Shown here one piece after another: positions 18,475 to 26,441 of a stretch of DNA of 64,000 nucleotides. Location of the stretch: NCBI RefSeq assembly GCF_039541575.1, contig NZ_BAABGM010000008.1:124001-188000 (forward strand), written 5' to 3'. The notes beneath the pieces were generated by a model that had not been told where the DNA came from, made no database searches, and worked only from the letters and a program-made list of their open reading frames with translations. Source of the stretch: Fodinibacter luteus. Its GTDB lineage: Bacteria > Actinomycetota > Actinomycetes > Actinomycetales > Dermatophilaceae. Each line of letters begins with the position of its first letter. The stretch's first letter is position 1. The position numbers and the translations under genes are program-made.

Positions 18475-20364
18475 GTGAGCATGCACGGGTGGCAGGCGCT
18501 GCACAGCCTGAGCAGGGACGCCAGCGTCAAGGAGCGCCGCCTCGCCCCCGGCACGACGCGCCGGGTGCTGGGCTACGCGCGGCCCTACAAGGTGCAGATC
18601 GCCTGGTTCCTCGGGCTCGTCGTCGTCGAGTCGCTGCTCGTCGTCGCCACGCCGCTCCTGCTGCGGTCCCTCATCGACGACGGCATCTACCCCAAGGACT
18701 CCGAGGTCGTCGTGCGCCTGTCGCTCGTCGTCGCGGCGATCGCGGTCGTGAGCGGCGTCCTCACCCTCGTCGAGCGGTGGTTCTCCGCCCGGATCGGGGA
18801 GGGGCTGATCTACGACCTGCGCACCGAGGTCTTCTCGCACGTGCTGCGCCAGCCGGTCGCCTTCTTCACCCGCGCCCAGACCGGGGCCCTCGTCACCCGC
18901 CTCGGCAACGACGTCATCGGGGCCCAGCAGGCGTTCACGTCGGTGCTCTCGAGCGTCGTGAGCAACGCCATCACGCTCGTGCTCATCGTCGCCGCGATGG
19001 CCACCCTGTCCTGGCAGCTGACCCTGGCCGCCCTCGTGCTCGTGCCGTTCTTCCTCGTCCCCGCCCGGTTCATGGGCCGGCGCCTGGCGAGCCTGGCCCA
19101 CGAGCAGATGGTGGAGAACGCCGACCTCGGCACCCGGATGACCGAGCGGTTCAACGTCGCCGGCGCGCTGCTCGTCAAGCTCTTCGGCCGACCCGTCGTA
19201 GAGGACGGCGAGTACGCCGTGCGGGCCGCCCGGGTGCGCGACATCGGGGTGCGCATCGCCGTCAACCGGTCGGTGTTCTTCGTCGCGCTCACCCTGGTGG
19301 CGTCGCTCGCGACCGCGATGGTCTACGGCGTCGGCGGTCTCATGGCCGTCGGGGGCACGCTGACCGTCGGCACCCTCATCGCCCTGACGGCGCTGCTCGC
19401 CCGGCTCTACGGCCCGCTCACGGCGATCTCGAACGTCCGCGTCGACGTCATGACGGCGTTGGTCTCCTTCGAACGGGTCTTCGAGGTGCTCGACCTCGAG
19501 CCGCTCGTCGCCGAGGCGCCGGACGCCCGGCCGGTGCCGCCGGGTCCGGTGCGGGTCGAGGTCGACGACGTCGCCTTCGCCTACCCCTCGGCCGACGACG
19601 TGTCGCTCGCCTCGCTCGAGAGCACGGCGACCGGCGACCGGCGCGGCAGCGGGCCGGTGCTTCGCGACGTCTCCTTCACCGTCGAGCCCGGCACCCTCGT
19701 CGCCCTCGTCGGCCCGAGCGGTGCCGGCAAGACGACGATCACCTCGCTCGTCGCGCGCCTCTACGACCCCACGGCTGGGTCGGTCCGGATCAACGGCGTC
19801 GACCTGCGCGAGGCGAGCCTGGAGTCGCTGCACGACGCCGTCGGGGTCGTGACCCAGGAGGCCCACCTCTTCCACGACACGATCCGGGCCAACCTCGCCT
19901 ACGCCGCACCGCAGGCGAGCGAGGACGACATGGTGGCCGCCCTCAGGGCCGCCCAGGTGTGGTCCCTCGTCGACTCGCTCCCGTCGGGGCTCGACACGGT
20001 CGTCGGCGACCGCGGGCACCGGCTGTCCGGCGGCGAGAAGCAACGCCTCGCGATCGCCCGGCTGCTCCTCAAGGGTCCGGGCCTCATCGTCCTCGACGAG
20101 GCGACGGCCCACCTCGACAGCGAGTCCGAGCAGGCGCTCCAGCGGGCCCTCGACCACGCGCTGCGCGACCGCTCGGCCCTCGTCATCGCGCACCGGCTCT
20201 CGACGGTGCGTCACGCCGACCTCATCCTCGTCGTCGACGAGGGCCGCATCGTCGAGCGCGGCACCCATGCCGAGCTCGTCGCCGCCGGCGGGCTGTACAG
20301 CGAGCTCTACCGCACCCAGTTCTCCGAGGAGCTCGGCGAGGTCCTCGACGAGTCGCTGGCCTGA
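18475..20364 (+). CDS. ABC exporter, fused permease and ATPase (MsbA/LmrA type)
   Basis: Half-transporter that probably works as a homodimer in the cytoplasmic membrane. The 629-residue protein has six membrane helices in its first 330 residues (for example IAWFLGLVVVESLLVVATPLLL) and an ABC domain with Walker A VGPSGAGKTT, signature LSGGEKQRLAIARLL, Walker B LIVLDEATAHLD and switch VIAHRLS. An insertion of about 15 residues (LASLESTATGDRRGSG) lies at the start of the ATPase domain. Start is a GTG preceded by GAGGAG. It is divergent from the TrpB-like gene with a 145-bp gap in which I see no firm promoter. Substrate unknown. Confidence 0.9.
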   Translation: MSMHGWQALHSLSRDASVKERRLAPGTTRRVLGYARPYKVQIAWFLGLVVVESLLVVATPLLLRSLIDDGIYPKDSEVVVRLSLVVAAIAVVSGVLTLVERWFSARIGEGLIYDLRTEVFSHVLRQPVAFFTRAQTGALVTRLGNDVIGAQQAFTSVLSSVVSNAITLVLIVAAMATLSWQLTLAALVLVPFFLVPARFMGRRLASLAHEQMVENADLGTRMTERFNVAGALLVKLFGRPVVEDGEYAVRAARVRDIGVRIAVNRSVFFVALTLVASLATAMVYGVGGLMAVGGTLTVGTLIALTALLARLYGPLTAISNVRVDVMTALVSFERVFEVLDLEPLVAEAPDARPVPPGPVRVEVDDVAFAYPSADDVSLASLESTATGDRRGSGPVLRDVSFTVEPGTLVALVGPSGAGKTTITSLVARLYDPTAGSVRINGVDLREASLESLHDAVGVVTQEAHLFHDTIRANLAYAAPQASEDDMVAALRAAQVWSLVDSLPSGLDTVVGDRGHRLSGGEKQRLAIARLLLKGPGLIVLDEATAHLDSESEQALQRALDHALRDRSALVIAHRLSTVRHADLILVVDEGRIVERGTHAELVAAGGLYSELYRTQFSEELGEVLDESLA

Positions 20365-20377
20365 CCGCGCGGGCGGG

Positions 20378-21723
20378 TCAGGCCGGCGCGACGTGCGCGA
20401 ACCGCCCGCCGCGGAAGGCGTCGACGAAGAGCCGGTGGTCCTCGCGGGCCTGCCGGGCGTAGCCCTGCGCGAACGAGGTGAGGACCTCGACGAGCCCGTC
20501 GACGTCGTCGCCGATGCAGGCGCCGACCGCGTCCTCGACGCTCACCGTCACGAGGTCCTGCGCGGACTCGGAGTCGGCCACGCAGTGGATCTTCGCCGTG
20601 GCCGGCCGAGCTGGTTCACGAGCACCGCGAGGTCGGCGGGCTCGGTGACGTCGTCCCAGTCCAGGTCGGCCTCGTAGGGGGACACCTCGCTGACGACGTA
20701 GCCGGCGGACCCCCCCGACCCGGGGAGGATGGCCCAGCCGAGGAACCGGTCGGCGTGCGCCTGGAGGGCCCGCTGGGACGTGGCCGTCCGGTGCCCGTGG
20801 TGCTCGAAGTAGCCGGCTGCGCGCTCGTCGCGGACCACCCGGCTGGGTGCGGCGACGTTGCCGAGCTTCATCGACAGGACGACGTCGTTGTCGAGCGCCT
20901 GGGAGAACCCCTCGATGAGGATGCTGTACGCCGGCAGCCCGGCGCTCCCGATGCCGAAGCCGGAGCGCCCGATGACGTCGAGCACGTCGAACGTCACCGC
21001 GCCCCGGCGGGTCTCCGGAAGGGTGTCGAGGTAGGCGTCGAACGCCGTCCGTACCGCCTGCACCTCGTCGTCGGGCAGCCGGCGGACCCCGGTGGCGTCC
21101 GCGAAGCGGCGTCGGTAGTCCTCGACGACGGTCATCGACTCGAGCATGCCGAAGCGGGTCAACAGCTTGGCTCGGTGCAGGGCGTCGAGAACGGCTCCCT
21201 CCGCCGTGCCGAGGGTCAGGGCCCACTCCGTGTCGTCGGCCACGCTCTGGTAGTGCTCGATCTGCTCGGCGTAGGCACGCACGTACCGGCCGACGAGGTC
21301 GTCGATGACCTCGTCCGGCAGCGCCTTCTGCCAGCACAGCAGGGCCAGGCTGGCCGCGAAGCGGGCGAGGTCCCACGTCCAGTGGCCGAGGTAGGCCTCG
21401 TCGAAGTCGTTGACGTCGAAGACGAGCCGCCCGTCGGCGTCGAGGTAGGTGCCGAAGTTCTCGGCGTGCAGGTCCCCCTGGACCCAGATCCGGGCCGACT
21501 CCGCGTCCACCCAGTCGCGGTCGAAGTCGGCGTACCGACCGCCCTCGCCGACGTCCGCGTAGAACAGGCACGCCGTGCCGCGGTAGAACGCGAACGGATC
21601 TCGGGCCATCTTGCGGAACTTGATGCGAAACCCGTGCGGGTCCGCCTGCATGAGCGGCTCGAAGGCCTCGAGCAGGGTGGACACGATGATGTCGGAACGC
21701 TCCTCGGGCGACGGCTCGGGCAT
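20378..21723 (-). pseudogene. DUF2252 family gene with a one-base frameshift
   Basis: DUF2252 proteins have a kinase-like (APH-type) fold of unknown function. The first 374 or so residues read normally from ATG 21721-21723 (family motifs VQGDLHAENFGTYLDADGRLVFDVNDFDEAYLG split over positions about 100-130, and SGFGIGSAGLPAYSILIEG). At 20601-20608 the frame moves: the reading ending in VNQLGR should continue as ATAKIHCVADSES, but one C (plus strand) is missing from a GC run, so translation instead ends early at 20548. The remaining C-terminal 70 residues (ending FRGGRFAHVAPA) are intact in the next frame. Either a very recent mutation or a sequencing error. Confidence 0.8.
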
Positions 21724-21887
21724 GGACCACCATGGCACACGCCCCACCGGTCCCTCGCCGGGGCCCCGGCCGCGTCGGGCCCCCGGGGCCGACCCGGGGC
21801 CGCTCGGGGCCGGTTCCCGGGTTCGGGCCAGGGCGCGCGCGTCAGGGTTTGACCGGCGAGGCAGGGCGCCCCCGCGACGGGAGCGGG

Positions 21888-21913
21888 TAGCGTGGACGAC
21901 GCGGACGGTCCGC
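21888..21913 (+). promoter_or_regulatory. Putative promoter and palindrome upstream of the membrane protein gene at 21945
   Basis: TAGCGT at 21888-21893 resembles the -10 boxes used elsewhere in the window. A perfect inverted repeat GCGGAC-G-GTCCGC follows at 21901-21913, where the transcript would begin, and could be an operator or a short RNA hairpin. The rest of the 221-bp divergent gap (21724-21944) shows no coding sequence or other element that I can support. Confidence 0.4.
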
Positions 21914-21944
21914 CCGCGGAGTGTCCCCCGACCGGGAGGTCGCC

Positions 21945-22664
21945 ATGAGCACCTCGACATCCGCCGGCCCCGCCCCGGCCCCCGCCCGCACCGACTCCGG
22001 CGTGCGGGGCTGGCTCGGGTGGTTCGCCCTGGCCGTCGTCGTCGGCATGCAGGCCGGCACCGTGTTCCGGCCCCTCGGCTCGGCCGGTGAGACCCGGGTC
22101 GCCGACTGGGTCGACCTGCTCACCCCCTACGCCGTGCTCGGCACGGCCGCCGTCGTCCTCGTGCGGGCCGGGGCGACGCGCTCGCAGTGGGTGCTCTTCG
22201 GCGTCGGTGGGGTGTCGTTCGCCCTCGGCAAGGGGCTGCACATCTCGGCGAACTCGGCGAGCAACGTCGCGGACACCGTCGTCGCCGACTCGAGCATCGT
22301 GCACCTGTGGGACGAGGTCGTCAGCCACCTCGTCTGGTACACGGGGCTCTTCGTCGTCCTCCTCGCCGTCGCGTGGGCGCTGCGCGACGTCGAGTTCCGG
22401 GTCGGGCCGCTCGACCTGCTCGTGGGCGGGCTCGTCGCCCTCACCCTCGTCAACACCTACATCGAGGGCGCCCAGCCGGTGCTCGGCCTGCTGTTCCTCG
22501 CCACCCTCGTCGTCACCGGGCTGCGTTGGCGCCCCGCGCCGGTGTCGCGGCTCCTCCTCGTCGTCGGAGGCCTCGGGCTGCTGCTGCTCCTCGGCTGGGG
22601 CGTCGCCTGGCTCGCCGTCGACGGGTCGTTCTTCCCGGAGTTCAGCGAGCTGGGCTGGATCTGA
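21945..22664 (+). CDS. Polytopic membrane protein of unknown function
   Basis: I do not recognise the family with confidence. The 239-residue protein has seven likely membrane segments (among them WFALAVVVGMQAGTVF, LLTPYAVLGTAAVVLV, HLVWYTGLFVVLLAVAWAL and LLLVVGGLGLLLLLGWGVAWL). Conserved-looking polar residues sit in the middle: KGLHISANSASN and HLWDEVVSHLVWY, with three histidines and acidic residues near the membrane face, which could bind a metal or heme. ATG at 21945 follows GGGAGGT. It lies next to SURF1, but a link to respiration is only positional. Confidence 0.7.
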   Translation: MSTSTSAGPAPAPARTDSGVRGWLGWFALAVVVGMQAGTVFRPLGSAGETRVADWVDLLTPYAVLGTAAVVLVRAGATRSQWVLFGVGGVSFALGKGLHISANSASNVADTVVADSSIVHLWDEVVSHLVWYTGLFVVLLAVAWALRDVEFRVGPLDLLVGGLVALTLVNTYIEGAQPVLGLLFLATLVVTGLRWRPAPVSRLLLVVGGLGLLLLLGWGVAWLAVDGSFFPEFSELGWI

Positions 22665-22681
22665 CCCGCGTCAGGGGCGGG

Positions 22682-23497
22682 CTATGCGTCCTCCTCGTCC
22701 CAGATCCGGGTCTTCTTCGGCGTGCGCGGGTACTTCTCGGGGTCCTCGGCGCGCAGCTCGCGGCGGATGCCGAACCACACGAGCACGAACCCGACCGACA
22801 TCGTGAGCCACCACTGGTAGCCGTAGGCCAGGTGCGGCCCCAGGCTCCGGTCGGGGGTCCCGAGGGGCAGCGGGCGCGGCGGGGCGGTCCCGTCGGGGAG
22901 CACCTCGCCCTCGAGCAGCAGGTAGCCCGGCAGCACGGCGGCCGCCCCGAGTGCCGCCCCCGCCTCGGCCACGTTGAGCGAGGCCACCTGGCCCTGCGGC
23001 ATGTCGCGGCCCCGGGAGGCCTCGCCGCGGCGCACCCACCCGGTGACCTCGACGTCGCCCCCGGGCGCCGGGGGGACCTCGGGCAGCACCCTCGCACCCT
23101 CGTCGCTCGCGCCCACCCAGCCGCGGTCGACGACGACGTCGGGGCCGCCACCGGCCGGGCGCAGCAGCCACAGCACCTCGAGGCCCGCCTGGCCCTCGCG
23201 GGTGCGGTTGCGCACGAAGACCGGCCCCGCGACGTACCGGCCGGTGGCGGTGACCCGGGTCCACTCGTCGTCGGGGTCGAGCCCGGCCGGTGCCAGCACC
23301 TGCGCCAAGGGCACCGGCGCCGCCCGGTAGTGCTCGTCGAGCCGCTCGTTGCGCTCGACCTTGGCGAGGTGCCGGTCGTACTGCCACCAGCCGAGGTGGT
23401 AGCAGGCGACGGCGAAGAGCGCGGCGAGGAGGAGGGCACCCAGCCAGCGAGGAGTCACGAGCCGCCGGAGCACCCGGCCACGGTACCCGTCGTACAT
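22682..23497 (-). CDS. SURF1-family cytochrome oxidase assembly protein
   Basis: Helps insert heme A into cytochrome c oxidase. The 271-residue protein has one membrane helix near each end (WLGALLLAALFAVACYHLGWWQYDRH and the C-terminal YGYQWWLTMSVGFVLVWFGIRRE) with an extracytoplasmic domain between them, as usual for SURF1. Diagnostic residues include GWWQYDRH, TATGRY, NRTREGQAG and DRGWV. The ATG at 23497 is possible, but a GTG at 23473 (giving VLRRLVTPRW) has a TACCGT box 6 nt upstream and matches the usual family start better. Functionally linked to ctaA at the left of the window. Confidence 0.88.
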   Translation of the reverse strand: MYDGYRGRVLRRLVTPRWLGALLLAALFAVACYHLGWWQYDRHLAKVERNERLDEHYRAAPVPLAQVLAPAGLDPDDEWTRVTATGRYVAGPVFVRNRTREGQAGLEVLWLLRPAGGGPDVVVDRGWVGASDEGARVLPEVPPAPGGDVEVTGWVRRGEASRGRDMPQGQVASLNVAEAGAALGAAAVLPGYLLLEGEVLPDGTAPPRPLPLGTPDRSLGPHLAYGYQWWLTMSVGFVLVWFGIRRELRAEDPEKYPRTPKKTRIWDEEDA

Positions 23498-23506
23498 TGG
23501 TTCCCT

Positions 23507-24508
23507 ATGACCGACCTCCCCGCCCCGCGCCTGCTCGACCAGTTCGGTCGGGTCGGGCGGGACCTGCGCGTCTCCGTCACCGACCGCTGCAACCTGCGGT
23601 GCACGTACTGCATGCCGGCGGAGGGGCTCGACTGGCTGCCCAAGCCCGAGATGCTCACCGACGACGAGCTCGTGCGGCTCGTCGCGGTCATGGTCGGGCT
23701 GGGCGTGACCCAGGTGCGGCTCACCGGCGGGGAACCGCTGCTGCGCCGCAGCCTCGTCGACGTCGTCCGCCGGGTCGCGTCGCTGCACCCGCGCCCGCGC
23801 ATCGCGATGACGACGAACGGCATCGGCCTCGACCGCCTCGCCGCACCCCTGGCCGCCGCCGGCCTCGACCGCGTCAACGTCAGCCTCGACACCATCGACC
23901 CCGAGCACTTCTCCCGGCTCACCCGGCGCGACCGGTTCAACGACGTCGTCGCCGGCCTCAAGGCCGCGGCGGATGCCGGCCTGAGCCCGGTCAAGGTCAA
24001 CGCCGTCGCGATGCGCGGCGTCAACGACACCGACGTTCCCGACCTGCTCCGGTGGTGCCTCGACCGCGGCTACGACCTGCGCTTCATCGAGCAGATGCCG
24101 CTCGACGCCCAGCATGCGTGGGACCGCTCGCGGATGGTGTCGCAGGCCGAGGTCCTCGAGCGGCTCGGCACCCGGTTCCGGCTCACGCCCGTGCCGGAGC
24201 GGGGGAGCGCGCCGGCCGAGCTCTTCCTCGTCGACGGTGGCCCCGCCACCGTGGGGGTCATCGCGAGCGTCTCGGCGCCGTTCTGCGGCAGCTGCGACCG
24301 GGTGCGGCTCACGGCCGACGGGCAGCTGCGCAACTGCCTGTTCGCGCGGCGCGAGGTCGACCTGAGGGGTCCGCTGCGCGCGGGGGCGAGCGACGACGAC
24401 CTCGCCGAGCTCGTCGTCGCGGAGATGTGGGCGAAGAAGCCCGGGCACGGCATCGACCGCCCCGACTTCGAGCAGCCGCAGCGCCCGATGTCAGCGATCG
24501 GTGGGTGA
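23507..24508 (+). CDS. moaA: GTP 3',8-cyclase, molybdenum cofactor biosynthesis
   Basis: Radical SAM enzyme that makes the first intermediate of molybdopterin. The 333-residue protein has the N-terminal cluster motif CNLRCTYCMP, the SAM-binding GGEPLLRR, and the second cluster in the C-terminal region (FCGSCDRVRLTADGQLRNCLF). It ends in Gly-Gly, as required in MoaA. It is relevant to the xanthine-dehydrogenase-like molybdoenzyme at 59239, which needs this cofactor. A TACATT box 8 nt before the ATG suggests a leaderless message. The 3' end overlaps the convergent DUF3099 gene by 18 bp. Confidence 0.96.
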   Translation: MTDLPAPRLLDQFGRVGRDLRVSVTDRCNLRCTYCMPAEGLDWLPKPEMLTDDELVRLVAVMVGLGVTQVRLTGGEPLLRRSLVDVVRRVASLHPRPRIAMTTNGIGLDRLAAPLAAAGLDRVNVSLDTIDPEHFSRLTRRDRFNDVVAGLKAAADAGLSPVKVNAVAMRGVNDTDVPDLLRWCLDRGYDLRFIEQMPLDAQHAWDRSRMVSQAEVLERLGTRFRLTPVPERGSAPAELFLVDGGPATVGVIASVSAPFCGSCDRVRLTADGQLRNCLFARREVDLRGPLRAGASDDDLAELVVAEMWAKKPGHGIDRPDFEQPQRPMSAIGG

Positions 24509-24817
24509 GTCGGGTTCGCGGGTGATGAGCCGCGTGTCGTCCGCGACCGGCACGACGGGCCGCACCCGGCCGGTGACCCGGGGCGCGACCGCGTTGGCCG
24601 CGACGACGGCGACGAACGGCAGGAAGACCGCACCGGCGGCGAAGATCCAGCGGTACCAGTCGTCGATGACGACGAGGAGGATGAAGCACGCGGTGCGGAT
24701 GCCCATCGTCACGAGGTACTGCCGCAGCCGTCGGGCCTGGTCCTCGGTGCGTGACGCCGGGGCGCTCGTCACCGACTGCGCGTGCGAGGCGCGTCGGTGG
24801 TGGTGGAGCGTGGGCAC
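24491..24817 (-). CDS. DUF3099 family small membrane protein
   Basis: The 108-residue protein has an N-terminal His-rich stretch (TLHHHRRASHAQ), then two hydrophobic segments (MGIRTACFILLVVIDDWYRWIFAAGAVFLPFVAVVAANAV spans both) and a polar tail. This layout matches DUF3099, an actinobacterial family of unknown function. The GTG at 24817 has a TACAGT box 6 nt upstream on the minus strand, supporting the short form rather than the longer open frame. It overlaps the end of moaA by 18 bp on the opposite strand. Confidence 0.75.
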   Translation of the reverse strand: MPTLHHHRRASHAQSVTSAPASRTEDQARRLRQYLVTMGIRTACFILLVVIDDWYRWIFAAGAVFLPFVAVVAANAVAPRVTGRVRPVVPVADDTRLITREPDSPTDR

Positions 24818-24864
24818 CCGTCCACTGTATGTCCGCCCGCTCGGGCTACCCAGCGGTAGTCGAC

Positions 24865-24870
24865 TAGGTT
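24865..24870 (+). promoter_or_regulatory. -10 box of the fabG-fabI operon
   Basis: TAGGTT ends 7 nt before the fabG ATG, so transcription probably starts at or next to the start codon. No convincing -35 box is visible. The same spacing is found before many other genes in the window. Confidence 0.55.
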
Positions 24871-24877
24871 CGACAGC

Positions 24878-25591
24878 ATGAGCGAGCCCCGTACCGTCCT
24901 CGTCACCGGTGGCAACCGAGGGATCGGCCTGGCCATCGCACGGTCGTTCGCCGACGCGGGCGACCGGGTCGCGGTCACCCACCGGTCCGGCGACGCACCC
25001 GAGGGGCTCGTCGGGGTCCGCTGTGACGTGACCGACGCGGCATCCGTCGACGCCGCGTTCACCGAGGCGGAGGGGCTGCTCGGTGGGCCGGTCGAGGTGC
25101 TCGTCGCCAACGCCGGCATCACGAAGGACGGCCTCCTCATGCGGATGTCCGACGAGGACTTCGACACGGTGGTCGACACGAACCTCGCCGGGGCGTTCCG
25201 GTGCGCACGCCGGGCGAGCAAGGGCATGATCCGGCTGCGGCGCGGCCGGATCATCCTCATCTCGAGCGTCGTCGGCCTCTACGGGGGCCCCGGTCAGGCC
25301 AACTACGCCGCGAGCAAGGCGGGGCTCGTCGGCCTGGCGCGCTCGATCACCCGCGAGCTCGGGGGGCGCGGCATCACGGCGAACGTCGTCGCGCCGGGCT
25401 TCATCGAGACCGACATGACCGCGGTCCTGCCCGACGAGACCCGGAAGTCCTACCAGGCGGCGATCCCTGCGGGCCGCTTCGCCACCCCCGAGGAGGTCGC
25501 CGCGACGGTGCGCTTCCTCGCCAGCCCCGAGGCGGCCTACATCTCCGGCGCCGTCATCCCCGTCGACGGCGGCCTGGGCATGGGGCACTGA
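24878..25591 (+). CDS. fabG: 3-oxoacyl-[acyl-carrier-protein] reductase
   Basis: NADPH-dependent reductase of fatty-acid elongation. The 237-residue short-chain dehydrogenase has the cofactor loop VTGGNRGIGLAIA, NAG in LVANAGITKDGLL, the catalytic Ser-Tyr-Lys set (ISSVVGLYG, then QANYAASKAG), and C-terminal VIPVDGGLGMGH. It is followed 54 bp later by an InhA-like enoyl reductase, the same order as mycobacterial mabA-inhA, so the two act in successive steps on the same acyl chain. Confidence 0.94.
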   Translation: MSEPRTVLVTGGNRGIGLAIARSFADAGDRVAVTHRSGDAPEGLVGVRCDVTDAASVDAAFTEAEGLLGGPVEVLVANAGITKDGLLMRMSDEDFDTVVDTNLAGAFRCARRASKGMIRLRRGRIILISSVVGLYGGPGQANYAASKAGLVGLARSITRELGGRGITANVVAPGFIETDMTAVLPDETRKSYQAAIPAGRFATPEEVAATVRFLASPEAAYISGAVIPVDGGLGMGH

Positions 25592-25645
25592 CCGCCCGTC
25601 CACGCCGCGCCCACGTCGACCGACCCCCACCGAAAGGCCAGCCAG

Positions 25646-26404
25646 ATGTTGCTCGAGGGCAAGAAGCTGCTCGTCACCGGTGTCCTCATGGACTCCTCCA
25701 TCGCGTTCCACGTCGCCCGCCTCGCCCAGGAGCAGGGGGCCGAGGTCGTGCTCACGTCCTTCGGTCGCACGATGCGGATCACCTCGACGATCGCGAAGCG
25801 GCTGCCCACGACCCCACCCGTCGTCGAGCTCGACGTCACGAGCGAGGACGACCTCGGCTCGCTCGCCGACCGGGTGCGCGAGCACGTGCCCCACCTCGAC
25901 GGCGTCGTCCACTCGATCGGCTTCGCGCCGCAGGCGGCGTTCACGTTCATGGAGGCCGGGTGGGAGGACGTCTCGACGGCCGTCCACATCTCGGCCTACT
26001 CGCTGGCCTCGCTCACGAAGGCCGCGCTGCCGCTCATGGGGCCGGGCAGCAGCGTCGTCGGGCTCACCTTCGACGCGCGCGTCGCGTGGCCGGTCTACGA
26101 CTGGATGGGCGTCGCGAAGGCGGCCTTCGAGTCGACGAACCGCTACCTCGCCCGCGACATCGGCCCGAAGGGGATGCGCTGCAACCTCGTCGCCGCCGGG
26201 CCGATCCGCACGACGGCCGCGAAGTCCATCCCGGGGTTCGAGCGCTTCGAGGAGGCCTGGGGGGCCCGCGCCCCCCTCGGCTGGGACGTCGACGACCCCG
26301 AGCCGGCTGCCCGCGCGTGCGTCGCACTGCTGTCCGACTGGTTCCCGGCCACGACGGGCGAGATGGTGCACGTCGACGGAGGGTTCCACGCCCTCGGCGT
26401 CTGA
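25646..26404 (+). CDS. fabI: Enoyl-[acyl-carrier-protein] reductase (InhA/FabI type)
   Basis: NADH-dependent reductase completing each fatty-acid elongation cycle. The 252-residue protein starts LLEGKKLLVTGVLMDSSIAF (divergent FabI-type cofactor loop), contains VVHSIGFAPQAAF, and has the catalytic Tyr and Lys in PVYDWMGVAKAAFESTNRY. The sequence is closer to InhA than to E. coli FabI, as judged by the DWMGVAKA block and the C-terminal GEMVHVDGGFHALGV. Its ribosome site is GAAAGGCC before the ATG. Operon with fabG. Confidence 0.93.
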   Translation: MLLEGKKLLVTGVLMDSSIAFHVARLAQEQGAEVVLTSFGRTMRITSTIAKRLPTTPPVVELDVTSEDDLGSLADRVREHVPHLDGVVHSIGFAPQAAFTFMEAGWEDVSTAVHISAYSLASLTKAALPLMGPGSSVVGLTFDARVAWPVYDWMGVAKAAFESTNRYLARDIGPKGMRCNLVAAGPIRTTAAKSIPGFERFEEAWGARAPLGWDVDDPEPAARACVALLSDWFPATTGEMVHVDGGFHALGV

Positions 26405-26441
26405 GCGTTCGACCCACCCCGGCGCGCACTAGGCTCCCCGC

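Noticed and set aside
16891..20268. A 1,125-codon minus-strand open frame across the TrpB-like and ABC exporter genes
   Set aside because: It lacks motifs, overlaps two well-supported genes and has the composition of a GC shadow.
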